Numbered from the stretch's first letter, positions 45,523 to 57,235 are shown. The stretch is 64,000 nucleotides of DNA from Obelidium mucronatum (GCA_025765595.1 JAIVFH010000068.1:124001-188000), one strand, 5' to 3'. Translations and numbers: made by a program. The notes: a model not told the origin generated them from the sequence alone.

Positions 45523-46550
45523 ATGGTTTCGATTCTTTTTTTGTCCTCGATTCTTTGGCGATTCTTCAGCGATACTTGTTTTAGGAATCGACTTTTTCGA
45601 TCCCATTTTTGCAGTTGTCACTTTGGAAATCGCATTACTAAGTTGGTTTGCACAAAAAAAAACTTGAAAAATTACAGCGACTCCTTTCGAGATGCCATTA
45701 CACTTCCTGACCCCGAAGACAGGAAATATCCCTGCAGCTACTGCGACAAAGCTTTTACTACTAGGTAAGAGGGCATGAAGCTCCGGACACTCGGGTTTTA
45801 GTGATTAGTGTCAACTGACCTGCAAAAAAATCAGAGCCCACTTGGCCAGACACTCGCTGAACCATACTGGCATTCGAAGGCATAAGTGCGATGTCCCCGG
45901 ATGCTCAGCGAGCTTCTTTAGATCTGATGCCATGCAGTTGAGTACAGCTAGTTTCATTATGATGCAATCCGAGTTTGAACCCTGACCCTCTTTTGGAAAC
46001 TTTTCACAGTCAACACAGGCGATCCCATCGCCGGAGGTACGAAGAGGAGCTTCGCCAGCAGTCTCTTTCTTCTTCAGTTTTAGCTTCAACAGCAGGTCTC
46101 GGCGGCAGCAGCGTTCTCTTGCATGCTGCCGAGATAATTCAATTCGGCACCACTCAACAAGTTCAAATCCCTACCATCACTGTGGCACCACCACCACCGG
46201 CATCTCCAACATCTGCCCATCATTCTCGAAAGCCAATGCTGCGCATCAACACTTTCATGAATGACCAACACATTCCATCTCCCAACGTGTCTCCAGCCAG
46301 CGACTACAGCACGTCTCGTCCCTTGCTTCTCCAACAAAACAACTCACTCCCAACACTTCTTCCACCACACTTGGATCCAAAAGTACAGGCGTGGTTGCAA
46401 GAACAAGCACGAAAACGCAAACCAAATACAGTGTTTTATCCAAAAAGTCCGATAGGCGTTGTTGCAAAAGACTCGTTTACTTCTTCTTCTTCTATTCTAG
46501 ATTCACAGCAGCAGCCTCGAAGAACTTCGATTTCCTTTTTGATAGATTGA
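45523..46550 (+). CDS. Two-finger C2H2 protein A (tandem triplet)
   Basis: This is a putative transcription factor with two C2H2 fingers: YPCSYCDKAFTTRAHLARHS with its second His before the linker HTG, and HKCDVPGCSASFFRSDAMQ followed by QHRRSH. Introns interrupt both fingers at the same places as in genes B and C. A Ser/Pro/Gln-rich tail follows and ends RTSISFLID, very like the end of gene B. The start is uncertain: the frame is open from 45523, but the first 60 residues look unlike coding, so an upstream exon or a later start is possible. Regulatory target is unknown. Confidence 0.72.
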
Positions 46551-47005
46551 CTTCAAATAAAAAAATGATAAATGTACTTGTTTGTATTCAAAATTCATCA
46601 TGGCGTTTTTGAACCTTCGAGAGAGAGATGGGTGAAAATGATTTTATTTTTTTGATATGAGCTATTTTTGCTGTTTTGTTGACCAAACCGGAATACATGG
46701 TGCTGCTACGTTTTTTAGCCGGAGGAACAGAAGGAAGGAAAGGAAGAAGAATGCAGATGTTTCACCAAGCTGTTCGACTCCAGAAAAAGGGGAAAACGAT
46801 CTGAAAACTGAAGGTGGAAGTGGGGATCGACGTGTGCCCATTTTCCGTCAACCAAAAAAAATCTCATTTCTGCAAGAAATCACCAAAAAAAAAAAGCGGG
46901 TTCAACCCAAAACACAGCAAAATTGCAAGCCCTTCTGCTTCCCCGTTTCTTCATCAAAAAAAACCAAACGCTTTGTAACCCCAAAGCCGCTGAACAGCTT
47001 ACGTA
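46551..47005. other. Intergenic region
   Basis: This spacer lies between zinc-finger genes A and B. It is A-rich; an open frame of 126 codons (46657-47037) has no recognisable features and is probably chance. It should contain the gene B promoter. Confidence 0.45.
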
Positions 47006-48191
47006 ATGGACGACGGAAAGAAAAGATACCATTGTAGGGTCGAAGGATGCCACAAGAGTTTCTCGACCAGGTTCGTTTCTCCCTTCCTTTCGAATGGGCC
47101 CACTTTCCACTTACTAAGCGGCAACTCGCCCACCAAACTCTACTTGACCCTGTCCACACTCTGTATCTGTTTGTTCTCTGATTGATTGATGATCCTTTTT
47201 GTTCCTGCAGTGGCCACTTGACCCGCCACGCACAAAACCATTCGGGAGTCAGGAAGTATCGATGTGACTATCCAGGCTGTACCAGTGCCTTCTTTCGGCC
47301 CGACACCCTTAGGTTAGTTCCTTTACTGCTTTGGTGTCTCTATTGAGAAGGAGGTGGCTTGGGTGGGTAGGGAGAGGGGGGGTTTTCTCTGGTGGTGGTG
47401 TCTTGTAATCGGAATCTCTCAACCAACCAAATTAAACCATGACTGTGGGTCCAACTCGAATATCAACGATTAACCGTTCTTTCTTCTTCCATCCAGCCAA
47501 CATAAGAAAATCCATATCCAACGTCTAGCAAACTCTTCTTCAGCATCCATACGATATATCGATGCAACACGTGGGAGCTCAAACACAAGGGATACCAGTC
47601 ACAATCCACCACCATATCCCACCAGTTGCATACAATCAAACTCCTCCAGTGTTGGCGTCATCCGCTGTCCTGATTAGTGTTCCGCGGATCGTGATTGAGT
47701 CGCCGCCGTTGACTTTGGCGGAACAAGCCTTGACATATTCACCACTGGAACAACGTGGATTCTTCAGCGCGCCTCCTAGCCCAAGTTCAAGACCCGCTTC
47801 ACCAATGATTCCTATTTCTCAGTCACGGCCATCTTCCCCAATGATCCCGCTCTCAATGAATGACGATGATCAGCAACAACAACCGCTTCCTTCTCTCGCT
47901 TCTGTAGTGCCCCCTACATTACGGCCTCATTTAGACAGCCAAAGCCGGACAAAACAATGGCTTACACAGCAGAATTACAATGTCTCTCAACCCCCACAGT
48001 TTCAGCAACTCCAAACTCAACTGTCGCCCCATTCTCTGCAGCCCCTTATTAGATCGCCCTATGAAAGTTCATCATCTGGGACAACGCCGAACGACCAATA
48101 TCTCCAACCCGCACAACTTTCTTATAAACGGAGTAGCTCGGTTTCTTCGGCTGTTTCTTCAAAAGGATCTGTTTCTTTTCTTGTAGATTGA
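47006..48191 (+). CDS. Two-finger C2H2 protein B (tandem triplet)
   Basis: This is a putative transcription factor. It starts MDDGKKRYHCRVEGCHKSFS, with finger 1 completed by GHLTRHAQNHSG. Finger 2 is YRCDYPGCTSAFFRPDTLS then QHKKIH. Introns lie at about 47071-47211 and 47314-47496, splitting the fingers as in gene A. The frame breaks by one base near 47555-47560; the tail continues in another frame (MQHVGAQTQG...) as a long Pro/Ser/Gln-rich region, ending GSVSFLVD. That ending and the finger layout show common descent with gene A. Confidence 0.8.
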
Positions 48192-48644
48192 TTATAGTAA
48201 AAAATATCATATATTCTATTATTTTTTCTTTTGCAAGTTCTATGCATACATGTGCTTTTTTCTGTGTTGACTTTTCCTGGTTGGGATTTTTGTCTATTTT
48301 TAAATAACGTCCAACGAAATGTTCAAAAGAAAAAGTGCCCCCGGCCAGCTGTCAAGTTTCTTGTGCTATCGCTTCCCTTTTTCCCTCCTCACTGCGAATT
48401 TTCGTCCCCCCAATAACAAACGACTAATGCAGAAAATGCCGCCCTATAATTCCAAAGCGACAGATTCTGCCAGACGCCCAAAAATAGTGTCAAAAACAGC
48501 ACAAAATAGTTTTGGTTTTTTTTTTCGAGATGGGTCAATTTTCTCATGAAAATTTTCACCGGGTTCAAACCAAGTTGGGAAAAGAGCGACAAGGTACCAC
48601 GCACCAGAATAGATTGTAGAAAAGAGACATACGCAAAGGATACC
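48192..48644. other. Intergenic region
   Basis: This spacer lies between genes B and C. It has no supported gene and should carry the gene C promoter. Confidence 0.45.
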
Positions 48645-49371
48645 ATGGACCATTGGAGATCTTCGTCGCCGAAACCACACAAGTGTGATATCGACGGGTG
48701 CACCAAATCGTTTTCCTACAAGGTAAGAGGAGCCTGGGTTTTGGAGGATATGTTAATCACTCTCGCCCCTCTCCAAAAACAGTGCTCATCTGGCTAGACA
48801 TCAAGTGAACCACACAGGCGTTCGCAAATACAAGTGCGATGTGCCGGGATGTACCAGCATGTTTTTCAGGGCTGACACGTCTTTACAACACAGCCGGGCA
48901 CATCGAAGGCGGCTGGGACAGGATCCAGATGGAGGAGGAGGAAGCTCGCAGTCAATACATCCACAGCAGCAGCAGCGACAGCAACCTCAAGTACAGGCTA
49001 CCGCTTCTTCTGACGCACAGTTTTCAACTATTACTCGGACCTTATCTCTACCAACACAACACCAGCACCAGCAACAACTCCAACTTCACTACCAGCAATA
49101 TTATCCTCCAGCTAATGTATACCAAGGATTTTATGGCCCGCACAGGGGACACAGCATGCAACATTTTCCCCAACAATATTCCCAAGATCCCAATCTCCGG
49201 CCGCCGATTCTGGCCCCACTGCGGTCAAAACCACCGCAGATTCCACCTATTCAAACGGATTTTTCGTCACGGAGGCCAGAAGGCAGTGCAGCAAATGATA
49301 ATGGACAAATGATGAAGATGATGCATCAGTCGCCTTCCTCCTCGTCTCCAACAACAAGTTATCAGTATTAG
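48645..49371 (+). CDS. Two-finger C2H2 protein C (tandem triplet)
   Basis: This is a putative transcription factor. It starts MDHWRSSSPKPHKCDIDGCT with finger 1 completed in exon 2 (AHLARHQVNHTG). Finger 2 is YKCDVPGCTSMFFRADTSL then QHSRAH; unlike A and B it is not split by an intron. One surplus base near 48714 (TCCTACAAG) puts exon 1 out of phase with exon 2. The tail is Gln/Pro-rich and ends PTTSYQY, lacking the SFL(I/V)D ending of the other two. It is shorter than A and B. Confidence 0.8.
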
Positions 49372-49663
49372 AATCTCCTTCGAAACCAAAAACATCCATA
49401 TCATTTTTGTGTGATGACGATGGGGATGATGGTGACAATAAGCGTGGTGTAAGGGAGGAAGAGGGGGAACATGATAAAGTAAAGGACTAATGTAAAGAAA
49501 ATCCAGCTTCTCGAAGAGAGCTATTCTCCTTATCTCTCTTACTTTTCTTAGCTCTTATCCCCCTTTTTTTTGGTTCAGCGCTTCAGGTTCGATTGATTTT
49601 TCAGATTCAAGAACAGGTTCCATATCCAAGCAAACAGAAAAAAAACGTAGGAAAAATACGAGA
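49372..49663. other. Intergenic spacer
   Basis: This contains the 3' end of gene C and the promoter of the glycosidase gene. No gene is visible. Confidence 0.45.
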
Positions 49664-51652
49664 ATGAGGCCAATACTCTTTCTATTCGTATTGGCAGAAT
49701 CAGTAGGAACAGCTATGGCTTCTTTTTTCATGAATTGCAGGCACAGCTCTCCAGAATACCATGGAAGACGTATCGCCACAACCTCTGACGAAGGAATTAC
49801 TTCCCATCTCCAATAACCACATTGCGCAAGCTCTATTTTCTACAGCTCTCGTGTCTGGGACAGTATCTGTTGACTCCACGTGCCAGCTGACAGTTTCGCT
49901 GTCAAACCTCCCACCAAACACCAATGTCAACATTGCTGTCACCCATACTACAGATTTTGGCGCCCTCTTTCAATCTTCTTGTAAAGCTGACTCCTCAGCA
50001 TTGTATAACCTGGCAAAATTTGTTTCAGATGGAAATGGGGCCGTCAATAGCTTTCAAGACCTCGGCAAATTTGACTCGTCGCCAGTGGAGAAACTACTTG
50101 GAAATGGAATTGTTTTATTTCAAACAAATAGTGGCAGTCTTGATTACGTTGAATGTCCGAACGGAATCCCGCTGGCAGGTGCAGCAATCGCGTTGGTACA
50201 ACTTGAAAGTACACCTGTGGAACAAGGAGGAGAGGCAGCAACTCTCAGTGATTTCTTAAATAACAACCAACCAGCCATTAAGAAATCACAATCAGTAATT
50301 CCTCCAACCGACTCGCGCACTGCATCTAAAAACAACACTGTCAACACTACAGCAATCACATACGGCTTAGCTCCTCTCAACTCGTTCAGCAAAAAAATCA
50401 CATATGTGGATCAACTCTCAAAATTCCCAACGGCGGCGCAATTGGCAGTACCCGGATTCGCAGTCCAAAACGACTACAATATTGTGAATATGGCGTTTTG
50501 GTTGGACAAGGGTCCCGCAGATGCCGCTCTTTCCTGGACCAGACTCGAGCCCAAAATAAGACAGTCGTACCTTGACGCGTTTCACAGTTCGGGAAAGAGA
50601 GTTCTTGTCAGGTGGAGTGCTAACAAAAGAGTTGTTTTGGAAGTTAAACCCACACCCAAATCACTAGTGCCTTCGGAGAAACAGACCACCCAACAATGAA
50701 TGACGTAGACCCCGTAGAATGCGCACAAAGACTCGCAGAATTTGTCATAGAATACGGATTCGACGGTGCTGACATTGATTATGAAGACAACCACGCGATG
50801 CATCTGGGAAAAGCAGAAGACTGGGTCATTTCCTTTATGAAAACATTGAGACCGCTTTTACCAAGCCCACAGTTCATCATCTCACATGCCCCACAACCGC
50901 CCATGTTCAGTAAAAACAAGGAGTTTTACCCGAAAGGTGGATACACCACCATCCACAAGGACGTCGGACACTTGATTGATTTTTACAACGTTCAGTTTTA
51001 TAATCAAGGAGCAACTACGAAATGTAATACTTGTGCTTACGGCTCGCTTTGCCTTTTAACTCTGTTAAAAAATTTAGATGAAACCTGTCAGACGTTACTA
51101 GTTGATTCTGGAACACACACCCCTGGAACAGCGTTATTCCAAATTGCTGAAATGGGGGTCCCTCTTGATAAACTTGTCGTTGGGAAACCAACGCATCCTA
51201 ACGGAACGACTAGCTCTGGATATATGGATTCTCGGTATTTGGCGTCATGTATCGAGCAAGCGAAAAAATATGGTTGGGCTGCTGGGATTATGGGTGAGCT
51301 TGTTATTTATTATCTTTTTCTTTTTCCAAAATCGAATACGTTCATAACTTGCCAAAAAAAAGGATGGAACTTTGAATTGGATCCACAAGGGGAATGGATC
51401 AAGGTTGCAGCAAGCAGCCTCCAAAACTCACGACCTGTCCCGATTAAGAATACCACCACAGTGACGCAAGCGAGCACGGCGCGCGTAGAACCAACAGCAA
51501 AAGTTTCAGAGGGAAGTGGAAATGGAAATGGAAATGTTGAAACTTATTTAGACCCCTTATACGGACTTCTCATACTCTCACACGGCCATACACACACATC
51601 GTTATTCCAACCAATAGTCCTGTTTTTAAGTTTCCTTTTCGCTTTTTATTAA
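49664..51652 (+). CDS. GPI-anchored GH18 (chitinase-like) protein with SOD-like N-domain
   Basis: This is a secreted cell-surface protein. The likely start is MRPILFLFVLAESVGTAMAS, a signal peptide, but exon 1 joins the rest only with a one-base adjustment near 49700-49760. The first domain (about 49800-50230) resembles a Cu/Zn superoxide dismutase fold (ALFSTALVSGTVSV, CQLTVSLSNLPPN, FVSDGNGAVNSFQDLGKF, CPNGIPLAGAAIALV), though the usual metal-binding histidines are mostly missing. A GH18 domain follows, with the catalytic block YGFDGADIDYED (DxxDxDxE pattern). An intron at about 50612-50664 restores VLVSAFGETDHP. The C-terminus is Thr/Ser-rich and ends in a hydrophobic tail (PIVLFLSFLFAFY), as expected for a GPI anchor. 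GH18 activity is inferred only from the motif. Confidence 0.82.
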
Positions 51653-51744
51653 CTGCAGGCAGTATTATGGGTCTATATTTTCTCACTACACTTTTTTTTG
51701 TGTAATTAAATATTATTATCTGTAATTAAAGAATTTAAATAGAA

Positions 51745-53097
51745 ATGCCAACAACACCATTCCTGCGCCGTTTCTTTGCAACCGCCCCAAAGCCAAAGCC
51801 ATCAGCGGCGAAACTCGCCGCCAGACTTCGCAAGGAAACTTCTGCGCCAATCGCAAAAGCAAAAGCGGCGCTGACAGAATCAAACTTTGACTTTGAAAAA
51901 GCGCTTGTTTCTTTAAAGAAAAGTGCACAGAAAACAAGCGAAAAGGTGGCAAATCGAACCACGAAGGAGAGTTTGAAGGCTCTTTCCAATGCAGGGAGTG
52001 TTGGATCGCTTGCTTTCGGCCGCAATGTGTGGTACTTTCTTGTCGATGAAAGAGGCGACCCTGCCTTTGAGGGTGTTGGTGCTTTCAAGGTCAAGTTTAA
52101 CACAGAGGAGAATGCGGACGTGGCCGACTTGACGATGGAAGTGTGGAAGAGGAACCAGGAGGGGCTGATGAAGGGTGTTTCGGTGGAGCCTATTCAAACA
52201 AGGAAGACATCGGAGACAAAACCAAAGTACTGGAGGCTGATGCTCCATTGAAGGGGATGGGCAAAGGGGAGGATACGTCGCTCTTGGTGGTTGTGCCAGG
52301 TGGGTGTTTGTTTGGATCGAAGCTTAGCCACTATTATTATTAATCCTGTTGCAGAGTCTCCCGCCTCCAAGAAACGGCGCGTCGAAAAGCCAACGTGGAA
52401 GGAAGATGCAACATTGGTCGATTCTCTTGAGGATAGTTCACTGGACTTTGTCAATCGAACGGACGCCATCAACCAACTTCAACAGATCCATCAGAGTAAA
52501 TTTTGGCGGAATTTTTGGGGCGATGGAGCAGAATGGATTATCCCCATTGCTGACAATGTGACTGGTTTGGGCAAGTCTGCCTTTGGACGGCACTATATTC
52601 GGAAATCAAGGGAAACGTGGCCCACTGTTGCGGAGAGAGATGATTTTCAAAAAACTCTCTGTGGCTGTCACACTGTTGCAATCGAGTTTCACAGTGGAGC
52701 CTTGTTGGCAGACTCGTTTGATGTTGTGATGATCAAGCTCTTGTGTAAGGCTTTGAAGGACAAGTTCGATACCCCTCCAGCTGTTCTTTCAATGCCCCCA
52801 AAAACTGCCCGTGACCTCTTGGAAGATTTGACGGATATCTGCGGTCCTGTGTTTATTGTGTTGGATGAAATTGGAAAGGCTTTTGTATCCGACAAGCTGA
52901 ATGACTTTCAACAGCGCAATGAGTTTTATCAGTTCAGTAGATGGATTCTTGATGGCTGGCTTTCTTTAAAGAATGTGTTTTTTGTTGTTCTTGGGCATGC
53001 CTCTTTTATCAACAGTGTCGGACATCGTCCTACGGACATTGATAGCATGGGATATTGCAGCCTCGCTTTCGAACGCTTGAATATGGACCAAAACTGA
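51745..53097 (+). CDS. Mitochondrial EF-Ts N-terminus fused to a Crinkler-type protein
   Basis: The frame starts at 51745 with a mitochondrial-type leader (MPTTPFLRRFFATAPK) and an EF-Ts N-terminal (TS-N/UBA-like) domain: AKLAARLRKETSAPIAKAKA, then FDFEKALVSLKK and TTKESLKAL. EF-Ts homology stops there. Without a visible intron or stop the frame continues into a Crinkler header-like region (VWYFLVDERGDPAFEGVGAF) that ends LLVVVP, matching the family's header boundary. After an intron (52300-52354) comes a basic KKRRVEK, as in Crinkler linkers, then an NTPase-like domain with a P-loop (NVTGLGKS) and VFIVLDEIGKAF. One missing base near 52190 breaks the header. Crinklers are secreted effectors in oomycetes and occur in chytrids; the role here is unknown. 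No restored sequence is given. Confidence 0.72.
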
Positions 53098-53498
53098 TTT
53101 TGTTTGTTGATTATGGAATATATATTTATTTATTCAAATGACGCTGTTACAATATCAACCAAGGCTTAGCCTCACAGAAGAGAGCGCGAAAGCTGTTGTT
53201 AATTGTCTTTTATGTGAAAAATGGACATTCTCGCTCATTTATTGTTGTTTTTTGAAAGGCGTATTCTCTAAAACTATCAGCAAAAAGAAAGAAGACAAAG
53301 GCGATAAAACAAAAAAGGAAGAATGCTCAGTATAAAGACCGCCTTTGGCTTTGGCGGTAAGGCAAAATAAAAAAAAATAAAAAAGAAAGAAAGAGAATAT
53401 AAAGAAGGGAGCCCTTCAATTCCTCAAAACGAAATCTATAAATAATAATAATATTCCAATTAGTGATATAATTCGAAATTCAGTTGTGACTCTTTTTC
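53098..53498. other. Intergenic spacer with one GC hairpin
   Basis: AT-rich spacer between two converging genes. The only notable feature is ACCGCC-TTTGGCTTT-GGCGGT at 53338-53358. Confidence 0.55.
53338..53358. repeat. GC-rich hairpin in intergenic spacer
   Basis: ACCGCC and GGCGGT flank TTTGGCTTT, giving a 6-bp stem with a 9-base loop. It resembles a doubled version of the intron hairpins and is the only copy seen outside an intron. Confidence 0.7.
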
Positions 53499-55160
53499 TC
53501 ATAATCCCCACTTTGAATAATGATACGGACACACATTTTCTTTTGCCTCCCCCAAATCCAGACAATCAAACGTGGCTACGTTTTCACCACCAGAACAACC
53601 CTTTTTCCCTGGTACTACTGCCTTGCAGGACTGTTGATGCATCCACAACCCACCACGGCTTACCATCAAGTTGCTTTCTGTGGCTGCTTTTTTCTTGACT
53701 AAAAGTCTCACAGCATCAATAGGAGCAGCAAAGCGCTCCCCATTGCTGACATCTGATGTAAGAAAAAAATCAAAGGAAGAAGAATACGTGTTATTTCTTT
53801 TGCTTCTTTTTTTTACAACCCATTCTCATGCAACAAACGCGAAATCGTACAGTTTGAATATGCAACAGCTCGAGAAACATTTGACAACTCCGCCACTATC
53901 CCCGAACCACTGCCGCCGATACTACTAACTTGCCTCAAAAACTGAATAGCATCCTCACCAGCTCCACCAACAACACTGCTGTTACTACTATTCGAAGAAT
54001 TGGTGGCCGCACTGGCGCCATTTGTAGCTGCCGCTGCAGCAGACTCTAGGCTCAAGAGCGCTTGAATCACGGTCTCACGAGGCGTATGATCCTTCAGCTT
54101 TTTCCCCAAGTCACAACCTGATGTGAGCGTATGGTGGATAAAAGAGCTTCTTGGGCTGGCCGACAGAGACGCGCTACCTGGACTGTGGCCGATATTGTTG
54201 AGTGTACTTGCTCGTGAAATCGAAGTGGGGAGCTTGATGAAAGATCTTGATGGGGAAGAGGTGGTGCTGCTGTTGCCGTTGAATCTGAAGGTGGCTGACC
54301 CGCCTGAGGTTGGTTTTGCACTGGTGGCGGAATTGGAAAGGCGGGTAGGAGGTAGAGGATGATGGAATCGAGATGGTTTTAAAATTAGGGGAGTTGATGT
54401 GGTGGTTGTTGATGTCATCGTTGTCGTTGTTGTAGTCCGTTTCATCAGAGGATAGGCTATCATTGCTGTGTTCATCATCGGAATCTAACAGACTCGGAAT
54501 CAGATAAAAACAAATCATCTTTAAAAAAACCTGAAATACCCTGTTGAGACCGACGCACACCTGATCCCAACTGCAACTGCAGAGGCGCGTTCGGATTCGC
54601 ATTGAAAACAAGGAATTACTGGAAGAGGCCATTGCAAACTCATCATGCGACGCATTTTTTCTGCTTTCTCATCAATGCTTGTAACTTTGGCCAAGCGCTC
54701 CAAGTTTTGGTATTCCGCCCTTTAAAAGCTTGGTGTCTCGCTCCTCAAGCAACAACAACATTGACAGGGATAAAGAGGCATCCTTTTCGTTGCTCCCATT
54801 GCTGCAATCAACGTCTTGGAGCTCTAGTAAGATATCCAAATCGTCTTTGATGATGATTTCATCGAGATTCTTGTGAATCGATGCCACAGCAGCCGCCGCC
54901 TCAATCTCAGCAACGTTGACGTGGTTTGAGATGCATAGAGACTTCCATAAAAACGCGTCAAGAGAAATTGGTTCCCAGCTTTTGCAAGTTTGCCCAAATC
55001 GGGCCAGGGATCGGAAGTCCAGGTATCTTAGAATATGGAGCCATGTTTCGTGGGAGAATTGTGGGACAGAAAGAGCTGTAGTGGGTGCGATATGCTGTAG
55101 AGCTACATATTTTTGTACCTCTTTGATTTGTGTGTGGTTGTTGGTAGTAGAATTGCACAT
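53499..55160 (-). CDS. F-box protein
   Basis: This is a probable substrate receptor of an SCF ubiquitin ligase. The start is ATG at 55160 (MCNSTTNNHTQIKEVQ). The F-box is VPQFSHETWLHILRYLDFRS followed by ARFGQTCKSWEPIS and FLWKSLC. Downstream the frame breaks by one base near 54720; a helix-like region (LERLAKVTSIDEKAEKMRRM) and a Ser/Thr/Asn-rich region follow. The gene continues past the in-frame stop at 53813 if an intron (about 53764-53815) is used, giving FAAPIDAVRLLVKKKAATE, and ends KENVCPYHYSKWGL at 53499. The C-terminal half shows no family I recognise. Confidence 0.72.
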
Positions 55161-55393
55161 CTTGATTCGAGGACTCCAAAAAAAAGCGTCAGTCAAGACA
55201 ACGACCCTACTCTCGTTAGATTCTCTTTTTTCTTTCTATCCTTCTTTATGATGGAACAATGGCAGACTGCAGGGGATAGGGGCACTTTGGAACATGACTC
55301 AAAAAATTCCAAAGTGAAAATCCTCACTTGTCTGTGTTCCGACCATCCAGCCATTTTTCTGCCGTTCCTCGAACCATCTTTGGGCATCTGGCC
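55161..55393. promoter_or_regulatory. Divergent promoter region
   Basis: This 233-bp spacer separates the F-box start (minus) from the next start (plus). It is AT-rich and no specific element is recognised. Confidence 0.35.
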
Positions 55394-57205
55394 ATGAGCT
55401 TTAAAGAGTCGCGGCTGAAGCGCCATCCGTTTGTCCTTATCCAGGGCAACAAGATTTCAGGCACATCGCTGCAGCTGCGGGAATACGCGCAGGAACAGCC
55501 GCCGCACGCAGCGCCACTCGGCGCCAGCCAATCACATCGCAGCGCCGCAGCGCCGCAGCGGCTCAACACGGCCATCGACCCGAGCGTCGCGCTCGACCAG
55601 CCGCTGAGTCTGGTCGACCTCGACGTGAAGGAGCTCGACCGCGCAATCGCTAGGAAGCTGCAGCACCGCATCGTGTACAAGCCGCCGACCGACGAGAAGC
55701 GGCGCAGTCTGATTGAGCTGCATGATTCCACAGTGGCCGCTGCCATGCTGGGCAGGAAGAAGCGGGCTCTCCAGCACGATGCGGCAGCGACAGACGACGC
55801 GAGAGAGTATCAGCTGCTGGCAGAGGCAGAGCAGTTTTATTCAGGGCGATCGCTGATTGAGCGCAAACAACTCTACACAAACACGTGCACCAGTCGCAAT
55901 GCAAAGGAGCACGCGAGCTTACCTCCAGCTCCACCGTCTACAGCACCCACTGCTCCGAAAGCATCAAAAAATATTCCATCGCTATTCACGGATGACGAAG
56001 TGTTTCATGTGGGTGGGGCTGTAGAACCATGGGCCGAAGCCGAGAAAGATGCCTTCAATGAGTTCCATGTGCAACTACATAATACAAAACTGACGAATTT
56101 CTTGTTTCCGTCCACTTTTGGTGGAGGTGGCGGGAATGGGATGACGCCATCCTGGGAATCTCGACAACCGGGGAATCATACGTTGGTTGGAACAGTTGCA
56201 GCGGCAATGCCAACAACCCCAACAATAGCAATGCTACCAGTAACAGCAACAACAATAGTAATAGTAGTCTTGGGAATAAAGACGGTGGCGCTGGTGGAAA
56301 ACAGCCAAAAAAGAGAAAGCCTGGTGCAACTGGTGACCCCATCACTGGAGTAGTAAAATATTCAATCCCACCGCCCATGCCAGCACATGTAATGGAAATA
56401 CCAAATGGGTCCCAAGTCAACTTCATCGAAGGATTTCAGATGGTCTCTTGACTGGCGGTGATGCCGCTTTATCCAAACAACAACAATCGAATTTGAATCA
56501 TGAGATATTATCTCAGATGGGAGGGGATACGATCAGGTCGCAGTTGAAACAGGTGAAAACCATCTTTAAACATATGTATTTTCTGTTTCTTACACGCAAA
56601 TTTCGCTCTCCAGAAGCTTCTAATAGCCAGATCAAGTCTGTCCAGCAAAAAAAATGCATCAACAATCACAAACTTCCCGACGTGTTTCGAACAGTCACAA
56701 ACTCGGAAAAAATCAGCACCATCACATCCCTCGCGTCTACATTACCCACCCACCTTCCAGGGCATGTCGAGGAAAGCTGCACAAAATGATTGTAAACATG
56801 GTGTTGATCCTGTTTTGTTGGCAAGCAAGTCGGCCAAAAATATGGGACTCCTCGTAAAGGACATCGCAGGGTATTGTTCATCTGCTGTACCCATTACGAC
56901 AGCAAGGTAATGGCCGAATTCAAGGAGGGTGGTTCCTTTGTCTACGACAGTGATGATCATCCAAACATTGTTGAAATTATACTTCTCAACTTGAACAACA
57001 AGAGTCTCCGGCAAGAATTCTTTGGAGAGTTGGAAGTGAATTATCTGGATTTCTGGAGAATGTTGTTGAAAAGGCCAAAGTGGAGTGCCAACAGGTGTGA
57101 AGTGAAGTAAATCTGAGTGATTGCTGTGATTTTTCTTTTTGCGTTTGCTCTTGTTATACTTGAAACAGCCTCTGAGGAAGATGAAGACATGAAGAACCCA
57201 ATTTA
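55394..57205 (+). CDS. Unrecognised protein, gene model uncertain
   Basis: The first exon begins MSFKESRLKRHPFVLIQGNK and is GC-rich and clearly coding to about 56150, including LVDLDVKELDRAIARKLQHR, EKRRSLIELHDSTVAAAMLG and FTDDEVFHVGGAVEPWAEAE. Then the frame moves into an Asn/Ser-rich stretch and KQPKKRKPGATGDPITGVVK, PPPMPAHVMEIPNG and NFIEGFQMV, which continues GGDAALSKQQQSNLNHEILS. Beyond about 56550 several short exons are likely (KSAKNMGLLVKDIAGYCSSA near 56830-56890; SEEDEDMKNPI near 57172-57205), but their joins are unclear. A nuclear role would fit the basic patch, but I recognise no family. Confidence 0.5.
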
Positions 57206-57235
57206 ATTTATAAAAAATCAAATATCCCTCAAACT

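Noticed and set aside
46657..47037. 126-codon open frame between zinc-finger genes A and B
   Set aside because: Low-complexity, Lys-rich, no recognised domain, and it overlaps the start of gene B in another frame.
52689..52895. Minus-strand frame inside the Crinkler-type gene
   Set aside because: Shadow of the NTPase-domain exon.
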